Shown here one piece after another: positions 7,747-15,489 of a stretch of DNA of 24,980 nt; position 1 is the first letter of the stretch, and each line of letters begins with the position of its first letter. The stretch is from Gemmatimonadota bacterium (lineage in GTDB: Bacteria; Gemmatimonadota; Gemmatimonadetes; Gemmatimonadales; GWC2-71-9): contig JACZUR010000004.1 of assembly GCA_022573095.1 (NCBI GenBank), positions 1 through 24,980 of the forward strand, written 5' to 3'. The notes under the pieces were generated by a model that did no database searches, was not told the DNA's origin, and was given only the letters and a program-made list of their open reading frames with translations. Position numbers and translations under genes: made by a program.

Positions 7747-9419
7747 TTCTCCCGGCTAAACACCCTCTCACCGCCCAGAAATGTCATGATGACCTGAGAG
7801 TCGAGTATCTCGCTTTCTGCGACCGTCATGATATCCCGATCGAGCACCACGAAGTCAGCATATTTTCCACGAGCCAATGAGCCTACATCCTCTTCCATGA
7901 ACGAGGCCTGTGCGGGCCACAACGTTACACTGAGTAGGGCCTCTTGCCTCGTCATTCGCTGTTCGGGGTGCCAGCCTCCTTCGGGATAACCCTCGGCGTC
8001 CATGCGCGTGAAGAAAGCGCGGAAAGAGATAAGGGGATTCGGAAACTCGACCGGCGTGTCCGATCCGTTTGGTATGATGACGCCGGTGTCGCGCAGTGAA
8101 CGCCAGGCGTATGCGCCGTTCACTCGTTCCGGACCGAGCCGTTCCTCTATCCAGTACATGTCGCTCGTCTGGTGGCTTCCCTGCATGGATGGGATAACCC
8201 CCAGTGCCGCGAAGCGGCGTATGTCGTCCGGATGAATCGTCTGAGCGTGTTCGATGCGGAAGCGATGGTTCTCTTTCGGTACCACTGCAAACGCCGCCTC
8301 GAACGCGTCTAGGGCCATTCGATTAGCCCGGTCTCCAATAGCGTGGACGCTTAACTGGAAACCACTACGGAGGGCGCGGAGAGCTACTTCGTATATCCTG
8401 TCATAGTTGCCCGTGATCAGTCCCCTGTTTCCGGGTTCATCGGTGTAATCATCGATTAGAGCCGCGCCCCGGCTACCCATCGCTCCGTCGGCTTGAATTT
8501 TAATCGCTCTAATCCAGATTCTGCCGCCGTAGAGTCCTGACTGCAGCCCGCGGTCGAGGTAGTGATCGATAACCGCATCGTTGTTGGAAATCATCACGTA
8601 GCTTCTGAGATTGAAATTTCCTTCCGCCGCGAGCTCTTCGTGTGCGTCGATCGTGTCGGCTCCGACGCCGGCGTCGTGGACTCCGGTGACCCCGAGAGAG
8701 TTGAAGTGCGCGATCGCCGCCGCAGTCGCCTCCCTGACCTGCCGTCTGGTCGGCTGTGCGATTCGCGCTTCCACCGAGTCGGCAGCGGCGTCGATCAGTA
8801 CGCCCGTGGGGTTACCATCAGCGTCGCGAATTATGCGTCCGGCTTCGGGATCAAAGGTCATTCTATCCAAATCGACCAGCTCCATCGCCCGCGCATTCAC
8901 GAAGGTTGCGTGGCCATCTATCCGCGTCAGGAAAACAGGATTCTGCGGAGTGACGCTCGACAGCCGTTCGTGGGTTGGAAACGCTGTATTCTCCCAGTCG
9001 TTCTGATCCCATCCGCGGCCCCTGATCCACTCGCCAGGTGCGGCGGTCCCTGCGCGTTCGGCGACCAGCGACACTACTTCCTCGTAAGAGCGTGTGCCAA
9101 CCAGGTTCAGCCGGGTCATAGCAAATCCAAGCCAGGTCAGATGGGCGTGAGCGTCGATCATCCCGGGTATTACGGTCCGGTGCTCTAGGTCCAGCACTTC
9201 GGTGCCGGGTCCCGCTAATTCCATTGCGCCCTCGTTGTTACCTACGAAGACGATTCGTCCGTCCTTCACAGCTAGAGCGGAAGCCGTCGGGTTATCGAGC
9301 TCGGCGGTGTAGATGACGCCGTTTGTCACCACTAGGTCAACGGCGCTGTTCCCGCCGGTACAGAATTCCGTAGCGCAGATGCAGCCAACCAGAGATGCGA
9401 AGCGTGCGAGGTTTTTCAT
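7743..9419 (-). CDS. Exported amidohydrolase, YtcJ-like (amidohydrolase family 3)
   Basis: This 558-residue metal-dependent hydrolase probably acts in the periplasm. The N-terminus (MKNLARFASLVGCICATEFC) is hydrophobic; LVGC at 10-13 fits a lipobox but the signal would be short, so lipoprotein or plain export are both possible. The amidohydrolase core is complete: HxH in GMIDAHAHL (H91, H93), the probable bridging lysine in AIKIQADGAMGSRG (K308), metal histidines in SVHAIGD (H359) and RIEHAQ (H391), and the catalytic aspartate in NGSDTPVE (D454). Family members cleave amide or related bonds in small molecules; the substrate is unknown. The ATG has GGAG three bases upstream. It lies 27 bases after the hydrolase gene on the same strand, so the two are probably one transcript. 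Confidence 0.92.
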   Translation of the reverse strand: MKNLARFASLVGCICATEFCTGGNSAVDLVVTNGVIYTAELDNPTASALAVKDGRIVFVGNNEGAMELAGPGTEVLDLEHRTVIPGMIDAHAHLTWLGFAMTRLNLVGTRSYEEVVSLVAERAGTAAPGEWIRGRGWDQNDWENTAFPTHERLSSVTPQNPVFLTRIDGHATFVNARAMELVDLDRMTFDPEAGRIIRDADGNPTGVLIDAAADSVEARIAQPTRRQVREATAAAIAHFNSLGVTGVHDAGVGADTIDAHEELAAEGNFNLRSYVMISNNDAVIDHYLDRGLQSGLYGGRIWIRAIKIQADGAMGSRGAALIDDYTDEPGNRGLITGNYDRIYEVALRALRSGFQLSVHAIGDRANRMALDAFEAAFAVVPKENHRFRIEHAQTIHPDDIRRFAALGVIPSMQGSHQTSDMYWIEERLGPERVNGAYAWRSLRDTGVIIPNGSDTPVEFPNPLISFRAFFTRMDAEGYPEGGWHPEQRMTRQEALLSVTLWPAQASFMEEDVGSLARGKYADFVVLDRDIMTVAESEILDSQVIMTFLGGERVFSREN

Positions 9420-9446
9420 GGTCTCCGTTGTTTCATAAAGGTCTGC

Positions 9447-10277
9447 TTATTGCAGGTGCTCAGCCAAGAACGCGTGCATCTTGGCCTGATACTCGCCGCC
9501 TCCGACGGTGTAGGTGTCGTTGTGCCCGGCGCCCTCGATCAACACCAGCTCCAGCGCGCGGCCCGCTTCAGCTACCGCTCTCCCCATACGTACAGGCGCA
9601 ATCCTGTCTAAGGTCCCGTGGAAAACGATTAGCGGCGCTTGGATTCTACTGGCGCGTTCGACGTTGTCCAGAGAAAGCCTGATAAGAAACTTTGGAAGGA
9701 AACGATAATGGACTCGTGCCATATCTCTGGCCGAGGAAAATGGCGAGTCCAATATCACCGCTCTTACGTTGCGTTCTGTAGCGAGGTAAAGAGCCACCAC
9801 ACTTCCCAGCGACCTCCCGTAAACAGCGATCCTCGTGCTATCGACGTCCGGTCTTTCCGCCAGGTATCGCCAGGCGGCTTCGCCGTCCCGGTAGAGTCCC
9901 TCCTCGGTCGCAGCTCCTTCACTGTCGCCGTAGCCCCGATAGTTGATAGCTAGTAAGCCGAGATTCTCGGGTTGCAGGTTCCTGTAGATGGGCGCCAGCA
10001 CGTCAACGGTTTCCATGTTGCCGTAGAACCAGATTAGTGCTGGATGCGGCGCCCGGGTCGAGTCTCTTGGCGGTAGGTACCAGCCGCCGATCTCGATCGA
10101 GTCGGACGTGATAATCCGAATCTTCTCGCCATCGGGAAACCCCAGGGTGTTTGGCGCTGGAAGATGTGACCGTGGAGCTGGGAACGCCAATTTGTTCTGA
10201 CTTACCCAGATGATTAGCACGAGCGCCACATATACAATCACGACGCCGATGGCTATGCGAAGAATAACAGCGGTCAC
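9447..10277 (-). CDS. Membrane-anchored alpha/beta hydrolase (ABHD13/YqkD-like)
   Basis: This is a serine hydrolase of 276 residues. A single hydrophobic helix (about 4-25, ending in LIIWVSQNK) would anchor it in the inner membrane. The alpha/beta-hydrolase fold shows an oxyanion-loop region in IWFYGNMET, the RGYGDSEG turn (114-121), the nucleophile elbow GRSLG (S156), the acid in HGTLDRIAPV (D224) and the histidine in GAGHND (H252), so the triad is complete. Relatives include thioesterase-, esterase- and peptidase-like enzymes; the substrate cannot be named. The start is GTG at 10277 with GGGGAT a few bases upstream. It is the first gene of the likely two-gene transcript with the amidohydrolase. 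Possibly both act on the same group of amides or esters at the cell envelope; that is inference. Confidence 0.9.
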   Translation of the reverse strand: MTAVILRIAIGVVIVYVALVLIIWVSQNKLAFPAPRSHLPAPNTLGFPDGEKIRIITSDSIEIGGWYLPPRDSTRAPHPALIWFYGNMETVDVLAPIYRNLQPENLGLLAINYRGYGDSEGAATEEGLYRDGEAAWRYLAERPDVDSTRIAVYGRSLGSVVALYLATERNVRAVILDSPFSSARDMARVHYRFLPKFLIRLSLDNVERASRIQAPLIVFHGTLDRIAPVRMGRAVAEAGRALELVLIEGAGHNDTYTVGGGEYQAKMHAFLAEHLQ

Positions 10278-10415
10278 GTTGGATCCCCGTTTGTGAAGAC
10301 CTAAGATTCTAACCGCCTGAATGTGTCTTATCCATGGGATCCTCTGTTACTTTATATATATCGACATGTGCGCTCGAGATCTTCGGGACCGACTCAAACT
10401 GGAAGGGCGGTTAAA
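10278..10415. promoter_or_regulatory. Divergent intergenic region with AT-rich tract
   Basis: This gap separates the hydrolase gene (-) from the small helical gene (+) and must hold promoters for both. The run TTTATATATAT at 10351-10361 stands out from the GC-rich surroundings and could serve as a -10 element on either strand. I find no convincing -35 partner at the usual spacing, so no start site is assigned. GGAAGGG at 10401-10407 is a strong ribosome-binding site for the GTG at 10416. Confidence 0.25.
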
Positions 10416-10787
10416 GTGGTTAAAAAGTTGAGCGCCAAGGGCATGCTCAAGCTGGAGAAGCTTGAGGAAGCGAATCGCAAGCTCGATCGCATCAAGGGCC
10501 TGATAGCAAAATACGCCATCGCGATTAAGGGACAGGACGCGTTTCTTAGCAGCATCTCCAGAGCTGCGACCGATGTTTCGCGAGTCCTGTTGACGGGGGG
10601 ATACGGTGTAATGTCCGAGTCCTTAAACCAGATAGCCCAAATCGCTAGAAGAGGGGGCGATCAGCGTACGAAGACGAGATACTTCCAGGAACATATGGTG
10701 GGTCTTGGTGCAACGCTCGAGCGGGCGGTGAGAGAGGTCAACGCCGAGAAGAGGGAAGGCCCCGCCCAAGCCGAAGAGGAAAAATAA
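10416..10787 (+). CDS. Small helical protein of unknown function
   Basis: I do not recognise this protein. From GTG 10416 it has 123 residues, is highly charged and almost entirely helix-forming. A lysine-rich N-terminal segment (KLSAKGMLKLEKLEEANRKL) is followed by a mildly hydrophobic middle (RAATDVSRVLLTGGYGV) and a Glu/Lys-rich tail ending AEEEK. It has no signal peptide, cysteines or membrane segment, so a cytoplasmic protein, possibly oligomeric, is likely. The start is set by GGAAGGG eight bases upstream; an in-frame GTG at 10323 would add 31 residues of different character and has no ribosome site. Codon use resembles the neighbours. It stands alone on its strand, convergent with the methyltransferase gene, with no neighbour that hints at its role. 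Confidence 0.7.
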   Translation: MVKKLSAKGMLKLEKLEEANRKLDRIKGLIAKYAIAIKGQDAFLSSISRAATDVSRVLLTGGYGVMSESLNQIAQIARRGGDQRTKTRYFQEHMVGLGATLERAVREVNAEKREGPAQAEEEK

Positions 10788-10829
10788 CCGAGCAGGAGAA
10801 CGTTCTGCGACCGATTTCCAACCCCCCCC

Positions 10830-11540
10830 TTAGGCTGCGTCGTGGGGGCCGATGGGTTTCTGTGCAAGAGTGAATAGCGATCCTTCGGTAAACTTCCAGC
10901 TGTCGTTGTGGTGACCAGGCTCGCTCGCAACATCGGATTCTGAGTCCCCCTTGATGCGCTCTTGCTCGAGCACGACCAGACCCGCCTCGATCATCATCGA
11001 TCTCCACTCCGACGAGCTCAGCAGCGTCATGTCGACGCCAACCTCTTGAGGCCACGAGTGACTCGCCGTGTTCTCGCCGTAATAGTCGACCACGCATGCA
11101 AACCTACCACCGGGTTTGAGTAGACGCTTTACCTCGCGTATCCCCGCGGAAACGTCCGACAGATAGTAGAACACTTCCATGGAAAAGACGGCGTCAAAAC
11201 TTTCGTCCTCGAATTGGCAACCCGGGAACACTCCTGAGCAAAATGTCGTATTCGAATGACTGAGCGATGAGTTGCGGGCCAAGGCGATCATCTCTTCGGC
11301 GATGTCGACTCCCACGCATCTCCCATGGAGCGATGTCTCGGCTGCCCATCTGACCGTATATCCGTTGCCGCAGCCAATGTCCAAGTAAGAAGATCCTTCT
11401 TGCAGCTCTAGTTTCTCGAAAGCGGTGCGCGCGGACAGGGCGTGCGAATCTGCCATTCGGTTTGCCTTACCCGCACGAGCCCATCCATCGAAAATTTCCT
11501 GAACGTGGCTGACATGCTCGGCGCCGGAGTCGGGTGCCAC
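10830..11540 (-). CDS. SAM-dependent class I methyltransferase
   Basis: This 236-residue cytoplasmic protein has the Rossmann-type methyltransferase fold. Motif I is YLDIGCGNGYT (52-62), the acidic residue that holds the SAM ribose is in CVGVDIAEEMI (D79), motif IV lies in DESFDAVFSMEVFYYL, and LLKPGGRFACVVDYY matches the post-motif strand of the Methyltransf_11/ubiE-like group. The acceptor is unknown; small-molecule or lipid acceptors are common in this group. The start is GTG 11540, with GGGAGGAG about six bases upstream. The gap from the kinase stop is only 36 bases, so it is probably translated from the kinase transcript and may belong to the same response, though nothing in the protein itself links it to phosphorylation. 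Confidence 0.9.
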   Translation of the reverse strand: MAPDSGAEHVSHVQEIFDGWARAGKANRMADSHALSARTAFEKLELQEGSSYLDIGCGNGYTVRWAAETSLHGRCVGVDIAEEMIALARNSSLSHSNTTFCSGVFPGCQFEDESFDAVFSMEVFYYLSDVSAGIREVKRLLKPGGRFACVVDYYGENTASHSWPQEVGVDMTLLSSSEWRSMMIEAGLVVLEQERIKGDSESDVASEPGHHNDSWKFTEGSLFTLAQKPIGPHDAA

Positions 11541-11576
11541 TAGATCTCCTCCCTCAGTTTAAGCGAGTGCGACTTG

Positions 11577-13334
11577 TCAAAATTCAACTCCTCTGCGAAT
11601 TTGTCGCGCAGGTTCCGATCCAAGGCCGGCCATGCACTTTGCGAGTGCTTCCGAGTATTCGGAAGCCGAGCCATAGCGGCGTTCCGGATCGGCGTCGGCG
11701 CCGCGCCGTAGTACGCCGGCAAGGCCCTCGGGTACGTCACTGCGAGCTGCACTGACGTCCGGCGCCGGCGGAGTGGTCTGCTGAGCCAGGATGGCTGCAA
11801 CGCTGGGGCCAGAGTACGGCGACCGGCCCAGGAGTGCGAAGATCGAAACCAGCGAGATCGAATACAGGTCTGTCCGCTGGTTCACCTTTTCGCCCAGCAT
11901 CTGCTCGGGCGACGCGAACTCCGGCGTTCCCGATCTTGAAGTAGCGCCTCCAAAGATGCCGGAAACCTGGATCGCTAGGGCGAGTCCGAAATCCGCAATG
12001 TGTACGCTGCCGTCGAGGCGTGAGATGAGAACATTCTCCGGTTTGATGTCGCGGTGGACTATGCCCTGGTCGTGCGCATGCTGCAGCGCATCCAGGGATT
12101 GTTGCAGCCACCGCACTACCAAGTCGACCGGCTGAGGCCCGGTCCGCGATACGATGTCGGCCATATTGGCTCCCTCTATGTATGCCATCGTGTACCAGAT
12201 CAGCCCGGATCGACCACCGATGTCGTGAATACTGACGATGTTCGGGTGGCTGAGTCTGGCCGCGAGCTGGGCTTCCCGGGTGAACCGGTCCGCGATCGCG
12301 CGATCTGCCGTGAGATGAGGGTGCAGCACCTTGAGAGCAACCTCCCTCTCCAGCCGGAGGTCTCGCACCTTGTATACGCGGCCGAATCCTCCCGAACCCA
12401 GTTCGACCATTAGCTCGTAGTCGTCGCCCAACGCACGTCGCAGCCGGTGCTCGTACTCCACCCGTGTCTCTCCGGTAGTGTGGCTCGAGGCTAGGGGAGC
12501 GTGGAATTCGTGACCGCCGAGATGTGCGGAAAGTTCCTCGGCGATCTCGGAGCAATTCAGATATCTCTTGCTCGGTTCCGGTCTCATCGACTTCATGATC
12601 ACTTCTTGAAGTATCTTGGGGCAGGCTACGCGGAGCGACTGCGGAGGCGTGATTTGCCGCGGGTCCGGATTGGGTGCCTCACCGGTCACGGCAAAATAGA
12701 GCAGCGTCCCGATGGTATAGATGTCGCTCGCTCTATCGCCCGGTTTGTCCGGACGAGACTCCGGCGCGAGGTACGGGGCGACCATTTCATCGTGGTCAGG
12801 CCCCGCGACATCGAGGCATTTGTTAGAGAATCTGAGATCGGTTACCACCGCGCGTCCCAGCTGATCCAACATCACGGTCGATGGTACGATTCGCCGCACA
12901 ATAACGTTCTTGGAATGTGCGTATTCCACGGCTTCGGCGAGATCGAAGGCAAGCTGTACCACCGCCTGTATCGGTCTGGGTCCCCGACCGACGGCTTCCG
13001 CTAGACTCTCTCCCTCGATCCACTGGCTTACACGGTAGGACCAGTCCTCACGATGCCCCGCCGAGTAGATGGTCCTGAGGCTCGGATGATCGAGCCTCGC
13101 CAACAACTCGACCTCTCTCTCAAACCAAGCACGGCTTCTTGTGTCCGGCTTGAGATGTATCCTCAGCGCAACCGGACGGTTGAGCACTAGGTCCCGGCTC
13201 AAAAAAAGGGCTCGATTCTCGCTCAAAGCCACCAACCGGTCGATGGAGAATTGATCTCTGAATAGGCGTCGCACACGCTCGGCGAGGTGTGCTGGATCGG
13301 TTTGTTTGTCCGCTGCTTGATGTTTCTGAATCAT
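11577..13334 (-). CDS. Ser/Thr protein kinase: pseudokinase domain fused to active kinase domain
   Basis: This 585-residue soluble protein has two kinase-like domains in tandem. The C-terminal domain (about 306-570) is a complete Hanks-type kinase: GSGGFGRV loop (313-320), VALK lysine (K335), helix C glutamate (E354), HRDIKPEN catalytic loop (D429, K431, N434), ADFG (D448) and SPEQ in place of APE, with a Ser/Thr-rich activation loop. The N-terminal domain (about 30-275) follows the same layout but has no glycine loop. Arg58 replaces the ATP lysine, the catalytic loop reads VRRIVPST (Asp to Arg148, Asn to Thr153) and DFG is DLR, while Glu74, Asp166 and APES remain. It should be inactive and probably regulates its partner. 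There is no membrane helix or sensor domain. It is divergent from the FHA-protease gene 105 bases away and upstream of the methyltransferase. Confidence 0.93.
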   Translation of the reverse strand: MIQKHQAADKQTDPAHLAERVRRLFRDQFSIDRLVALSENRALFLSRDLVLNRPVALRIHLKPDTRSRAWFEREVELLARLDHPSLRTIYSAGHREDWSYRVSQWIEGESLAEAVGRGPRPIQAVVQLAFDLAEAVEYAHSKNVIVRRIVPSTVMLDQLGRAVVTDLRFSNKCLDVAGPDHDEMVAPYLAPESRPDKPGDRASDIYTIGTLLYFAVTGEAPNPDPRQITPPQSLRVACPKILQEVIMKSMRPEPSKRYLNCSEIAEELSAHLGGHEFHAPLASSHTTGETRVEYEHRLRRALGDDYELMVELGSGGFGRVYKVRDLRLEREVALKVLHPHLTADRAIADRFTREAQLAARLSHPNIVSIHDIGGRSGLIWYTMAYIEGANMADIVSRTGPQPVDLVVRWLQQSLDALQHAHDQGIVHRDIKPENVLISRLDGSVHIADFGLALAIQVSGIFGGATSRSGTPEFASPEQMLGEKVNQRTDLYSISLVSIFALLGRSPYSGPSVAAILAQQTTPPAPDVSAARSDVPEGLAGVLRRGADADPERRYGSASEYSEALAKCMAGLGSEPARQIRRGVEF

Positions 13335-13368
13335 TAAAGTTACATTCTCTGCGAGCTGGGGTACACGT

Positions 13369-13397
13369 TTGGCGGCGCGAAAACTGTGACGTAAGAT
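13369..13397 (+). promoter_or_regulatory. Weak candidate promoter for the FHA-protease gene
   Basis: In the 105-base gap between the divergent kinase and FHA-protease starts, TTGGCG (13369-13374) and TAAGAT (13392-13397) are 17 bases apart. Each matches four of six positions of the sigma-70 hexamers. Transcription would begin near 13404, leaving a leader of about 36 bases. No strong ribosome site precedes the ATG at 13440. This is pattern matching only and could be chance. Confidence 0.2.
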
Positions 13398-13439
13398 AAC
13401 TCGATTACCAGAAACGCTCGGCAGATTCTCTAAGCAAAA

Positions 13440-15476
13440 ATGTCAACCATTCAACTAACCGATCTAGCCACCGGAGTATCGAGAGAATTCGATTCGACTG
13501 AGGTGAAGGTTGGGCGAGATCCGCATCATGCGCTTTGTGTCTCTGGCCCCGAGGGCAAGGTCGTGTCGAGCACGCATGCACGGTTCGTCGTTCACGAGGG
13601 GCAGTGGTGCGTGGAGGATCTGGGAAGCCGGAACGGTACCTACGTTGATGGGACCAGGCTCGAGATCAAGGCCCCCAAGCCGCTTTCGGTCGGCCAGGTG
13701 GTACGGTTTGGTGAGACCGGTCCGCAATTTCGCGTCACGGAGGCGTCCGCGAGGCAGGTACCCGTTACCGTCGTCGAGAGCGCGATCGATCTGTCTGCCG
13801 AGAAAACGTTACCGATGGAGGCGGTGCAAACTCCGCCAAGAGCAGACTCTGCCGCGCCGAAAGCCGGGCCAGACAAGCCCGAACCTGCCGTGGTCTTCGA
13901 AGAGAAAAAATCGGGCCAGACGTTCAAGGCATCCGGAGTGCGCATCAGGATTGGTAGGGGTACTGAATGCGAGTTGAGACCGGTTTCCGCCGGAGACACG
14001 TCCGTCTCAAGAGTGCATTCGGAGCTCACCCTCAAACCCGACGGCAAGTTCGTCATTCGCGATGCCCGCAGCCGCAACGGAACGTTGGTGAACGGACGTC
14101 CTTTGACTGGCGAGCACAGTCTGCGAATGGGCGACTCGATTACACTGGGCGAAGGGGGACCCGAACTGCTGCTGACATCGCTGACGCTGCCCGAACGTGT
14201 GCCTCCTCCTCCAGCTGAGCCGGGAACGCCGGCCGCAGTGCCGCTACCCACTAGTCCGCGGCGGAGCTTTGGTGGTAGGGGAGCCACGCAGTTCATGAAA
14301 GAACTTGTGGCTGAGACCTCCAAGAAGTCCGCAACGCGCACGGGAAAGATCGTGTGGACGTTCCTCATTCTCTTGCTTGGTTCGGTTGCGGCGCTCTACT
14401 GGTATAACGAGACGCGGGTTCAGGAAACTGTGGCGGCGCTTGAAGTGCAAAGACAGGAACTGCTCGCCCAGCGAGTTGCGTCTGATTCGCTGGGGCAGCT
14501 GGCCGCGGCGGAGATGGGACGGCTCCGGGCTCAGCTCGAGGAGGCGAGCGCCAGTGCCGCGCCAGCCGCGATGCTCGATAGTATCAGGGCAGAGCTACAG
14601 GCGGCTACGCAACGCACGCAGGACCTAGAGGCCGCGCTCCAGCGGGCTCAGAGTTCGATGACGGAGCAGCTCGCCGCGGGCGCTGTCGTAAGGCGAGAAG
14701 CTCAGGCCGACCTCGCCGAACTGCGGCAGCAACTGCAGGAGGCCAACGCCAATCGTGTGTCCATCGCCCAACTGGACAGTCTGCGGCAAGCTGTTATCGA
14801 TGCCGAGCAGCAGGTGTCAGGTATCGAGAGCAGGATCAGGGCAGTGCAGGGTGTAGACCTCGCGGCGGTGGCCCAGGCCAACCAGGGTGCCGTCGGACTG
14901 GTTACAGCTTATTCCGGTCGGAATTTCTTCAATGGTTCGGGATTCATGATTTCTCCGGCCGGTTATTTCGTAACCAACAGGCACGTCGTTTTCCCAGAAG
15001 GCCGTAGGGCCGACTCCGTCTTTATCGCCATGGCTGATCAACGGTTCATGCGGCGCGCAAGGTTTGTGATAGTCGCGCCTGCAGACGGCCCCGACTTGGC
15101 GGTCGTGCGCCTGCGAAATTACTCGGGCCCGTACATGGAGCGTATTGACTGGTCGGGTACTAGGGCTGCGCAGGGTGAGCCCGCCGCGCTGATCGGTTTC
15201 CCGGCTGGAACTTCAACCGCCTTGGATCAGTCGCAGATCGTCCGAACGTCGATGGCCGCCGGAATCTTCAGCAAGGTTACCGCGGATGATGTCCAGTTTG
15301 ACGGATTCACGGTTGGCGGGTCCAGCGGAAGCCCAGTGTTCAATGCCAATGGGGAGGTTATTGCAGTACACCATTCGGGACTCAGGGAGGGAGCTGGTCT
15401 AGGCTTTGCCGTGCCCATGGCCCGGTTGGTGGCACTACTTCCCGATTCGGTGAAGTTACAGCTCGGACTCCGCTAA
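13440..15476 (+). CDS. FHA-FHA transmembrane coiled-coil trypsin/HtrA-like serine protease
   Basis: This 678-residue protein has an unusual domain order. Residues 22-97 form an FHA domain (GR at 25-26, SSTH at 43-46, NGT at 65-67). A linker follows, then a second FHA domain at about 165-245 (GRG at 172-174, SRVH at 190-193, NGT at 213-215). FHA domains bind phosphothreonine, and all key residues are present in both. After a proline-rich stretch (253-273) comes a single membrane helix (about 303-322). Next are an Ala/Glu/Gln-rich coiled coil (325-468) and a trypsin-like domain (about 480-670) with His515 in TNRHVV, Asp552 in PDLAVV and Ser629 in GGSSGSP. There is no signal peptide and no PDZ domain. 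The expected topology is FHA inside, protease outside. Together with the adjacent kinase this suggests phosphorylation-controlled proteolysis across the membrane. Confidence 0.93.
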   Translation: MSTIQLTDLATGVSREFDSTEVKVGRDPHHALCVSGPEGKVVSSTHARFVVHEGQWCVEDLGSRNGTYVDGTRLEIKAPKPLSVGQVVRFGETGPQFRVTEASARQVPVTVVESAIDLSAEKTLPMEAVQTPPRADSAAPKAGPDKPEPAVVFEEKKSGQTFKASGVRIRIGRGTECELRPVSAGDTSVSRVHSELTLKPDGKFVIRDARSRNGTLVNGRPLTGEHSLRMGDSITLGEGGPELLLTSLTLPERVPPPPAEPGTPAAVPLPTSPRRSFGGRGATQFMKELVAETSKKSATRTGKIVWTFLILLLGSVAALYWYNETRVQETVAALEVQRQELLAQRVASDSLGQLAAAEMGRLRAQLEEASASAAPAAMLDSIRAELQAATQRTQDLEAALQRAQSSMTEQLAAGAVVRREAQADLAELRQQLQEANANRVSIAQLDSLRQAVIDAEQQVSGIESRIRAVQGVDLAAVAQANQGAVGLVTAYSGRNFFNGSGFMISPAGYFVTNRHVVFPEGRRADSVFIAMADQRFMRRARFVIVAPADGPDLAVVRLRNYSGPYMERIDWSGTRAAQGEPAALIGFPAGTSTALDQSQIVRTSMAAGIFSKVTADDVQFDGFTVGGSSGSPVFNANGEVIAVHHSGLREGAGLGFAVPMARLVALLPDSVKLQLGLR

Positions 15477-15489
15477 GCCACAGGCGCCG

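Noticed and set aside
8562..9188. 208-codon plus-strand frame opposite the amidohydrolase gene.
   Set aside because: Antisense shadow with no motif; the amidohydrolase has a complete active site.
10323..10415. Upstream GTG start for the small helical protein.
   Set aside because: No ribosome site there, the extra residues differ in character, and a strong site directly precedes GTG 10416.
10797..10806. Perfect palindrome AGAACGTTCT between the convergent small gene and methyltransferase gene.
   Set aside because: It has no loop or T run, so it is not a terminator, and a ten-base palindrome can arise by chance.
11737..12555. 272-codon minus-strand frame inside the kinase gene.
   Set aside because: It is a same-strand shadow of the active kinase domain in another frame; the kinase frame has all conserved motifs.
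11577..13334. Tandem kinase domains as an assembly duplication or recent copy.
   Set aside because: The two domains differ at almost every position and in their catalytic residues, so this is an old fusion.
13640..14368. 242-codon minus-strand frame opposite the FHA domains.
   Set aside because: Antisense shadow, Ser/Pro-rich, with no recognisable domain.
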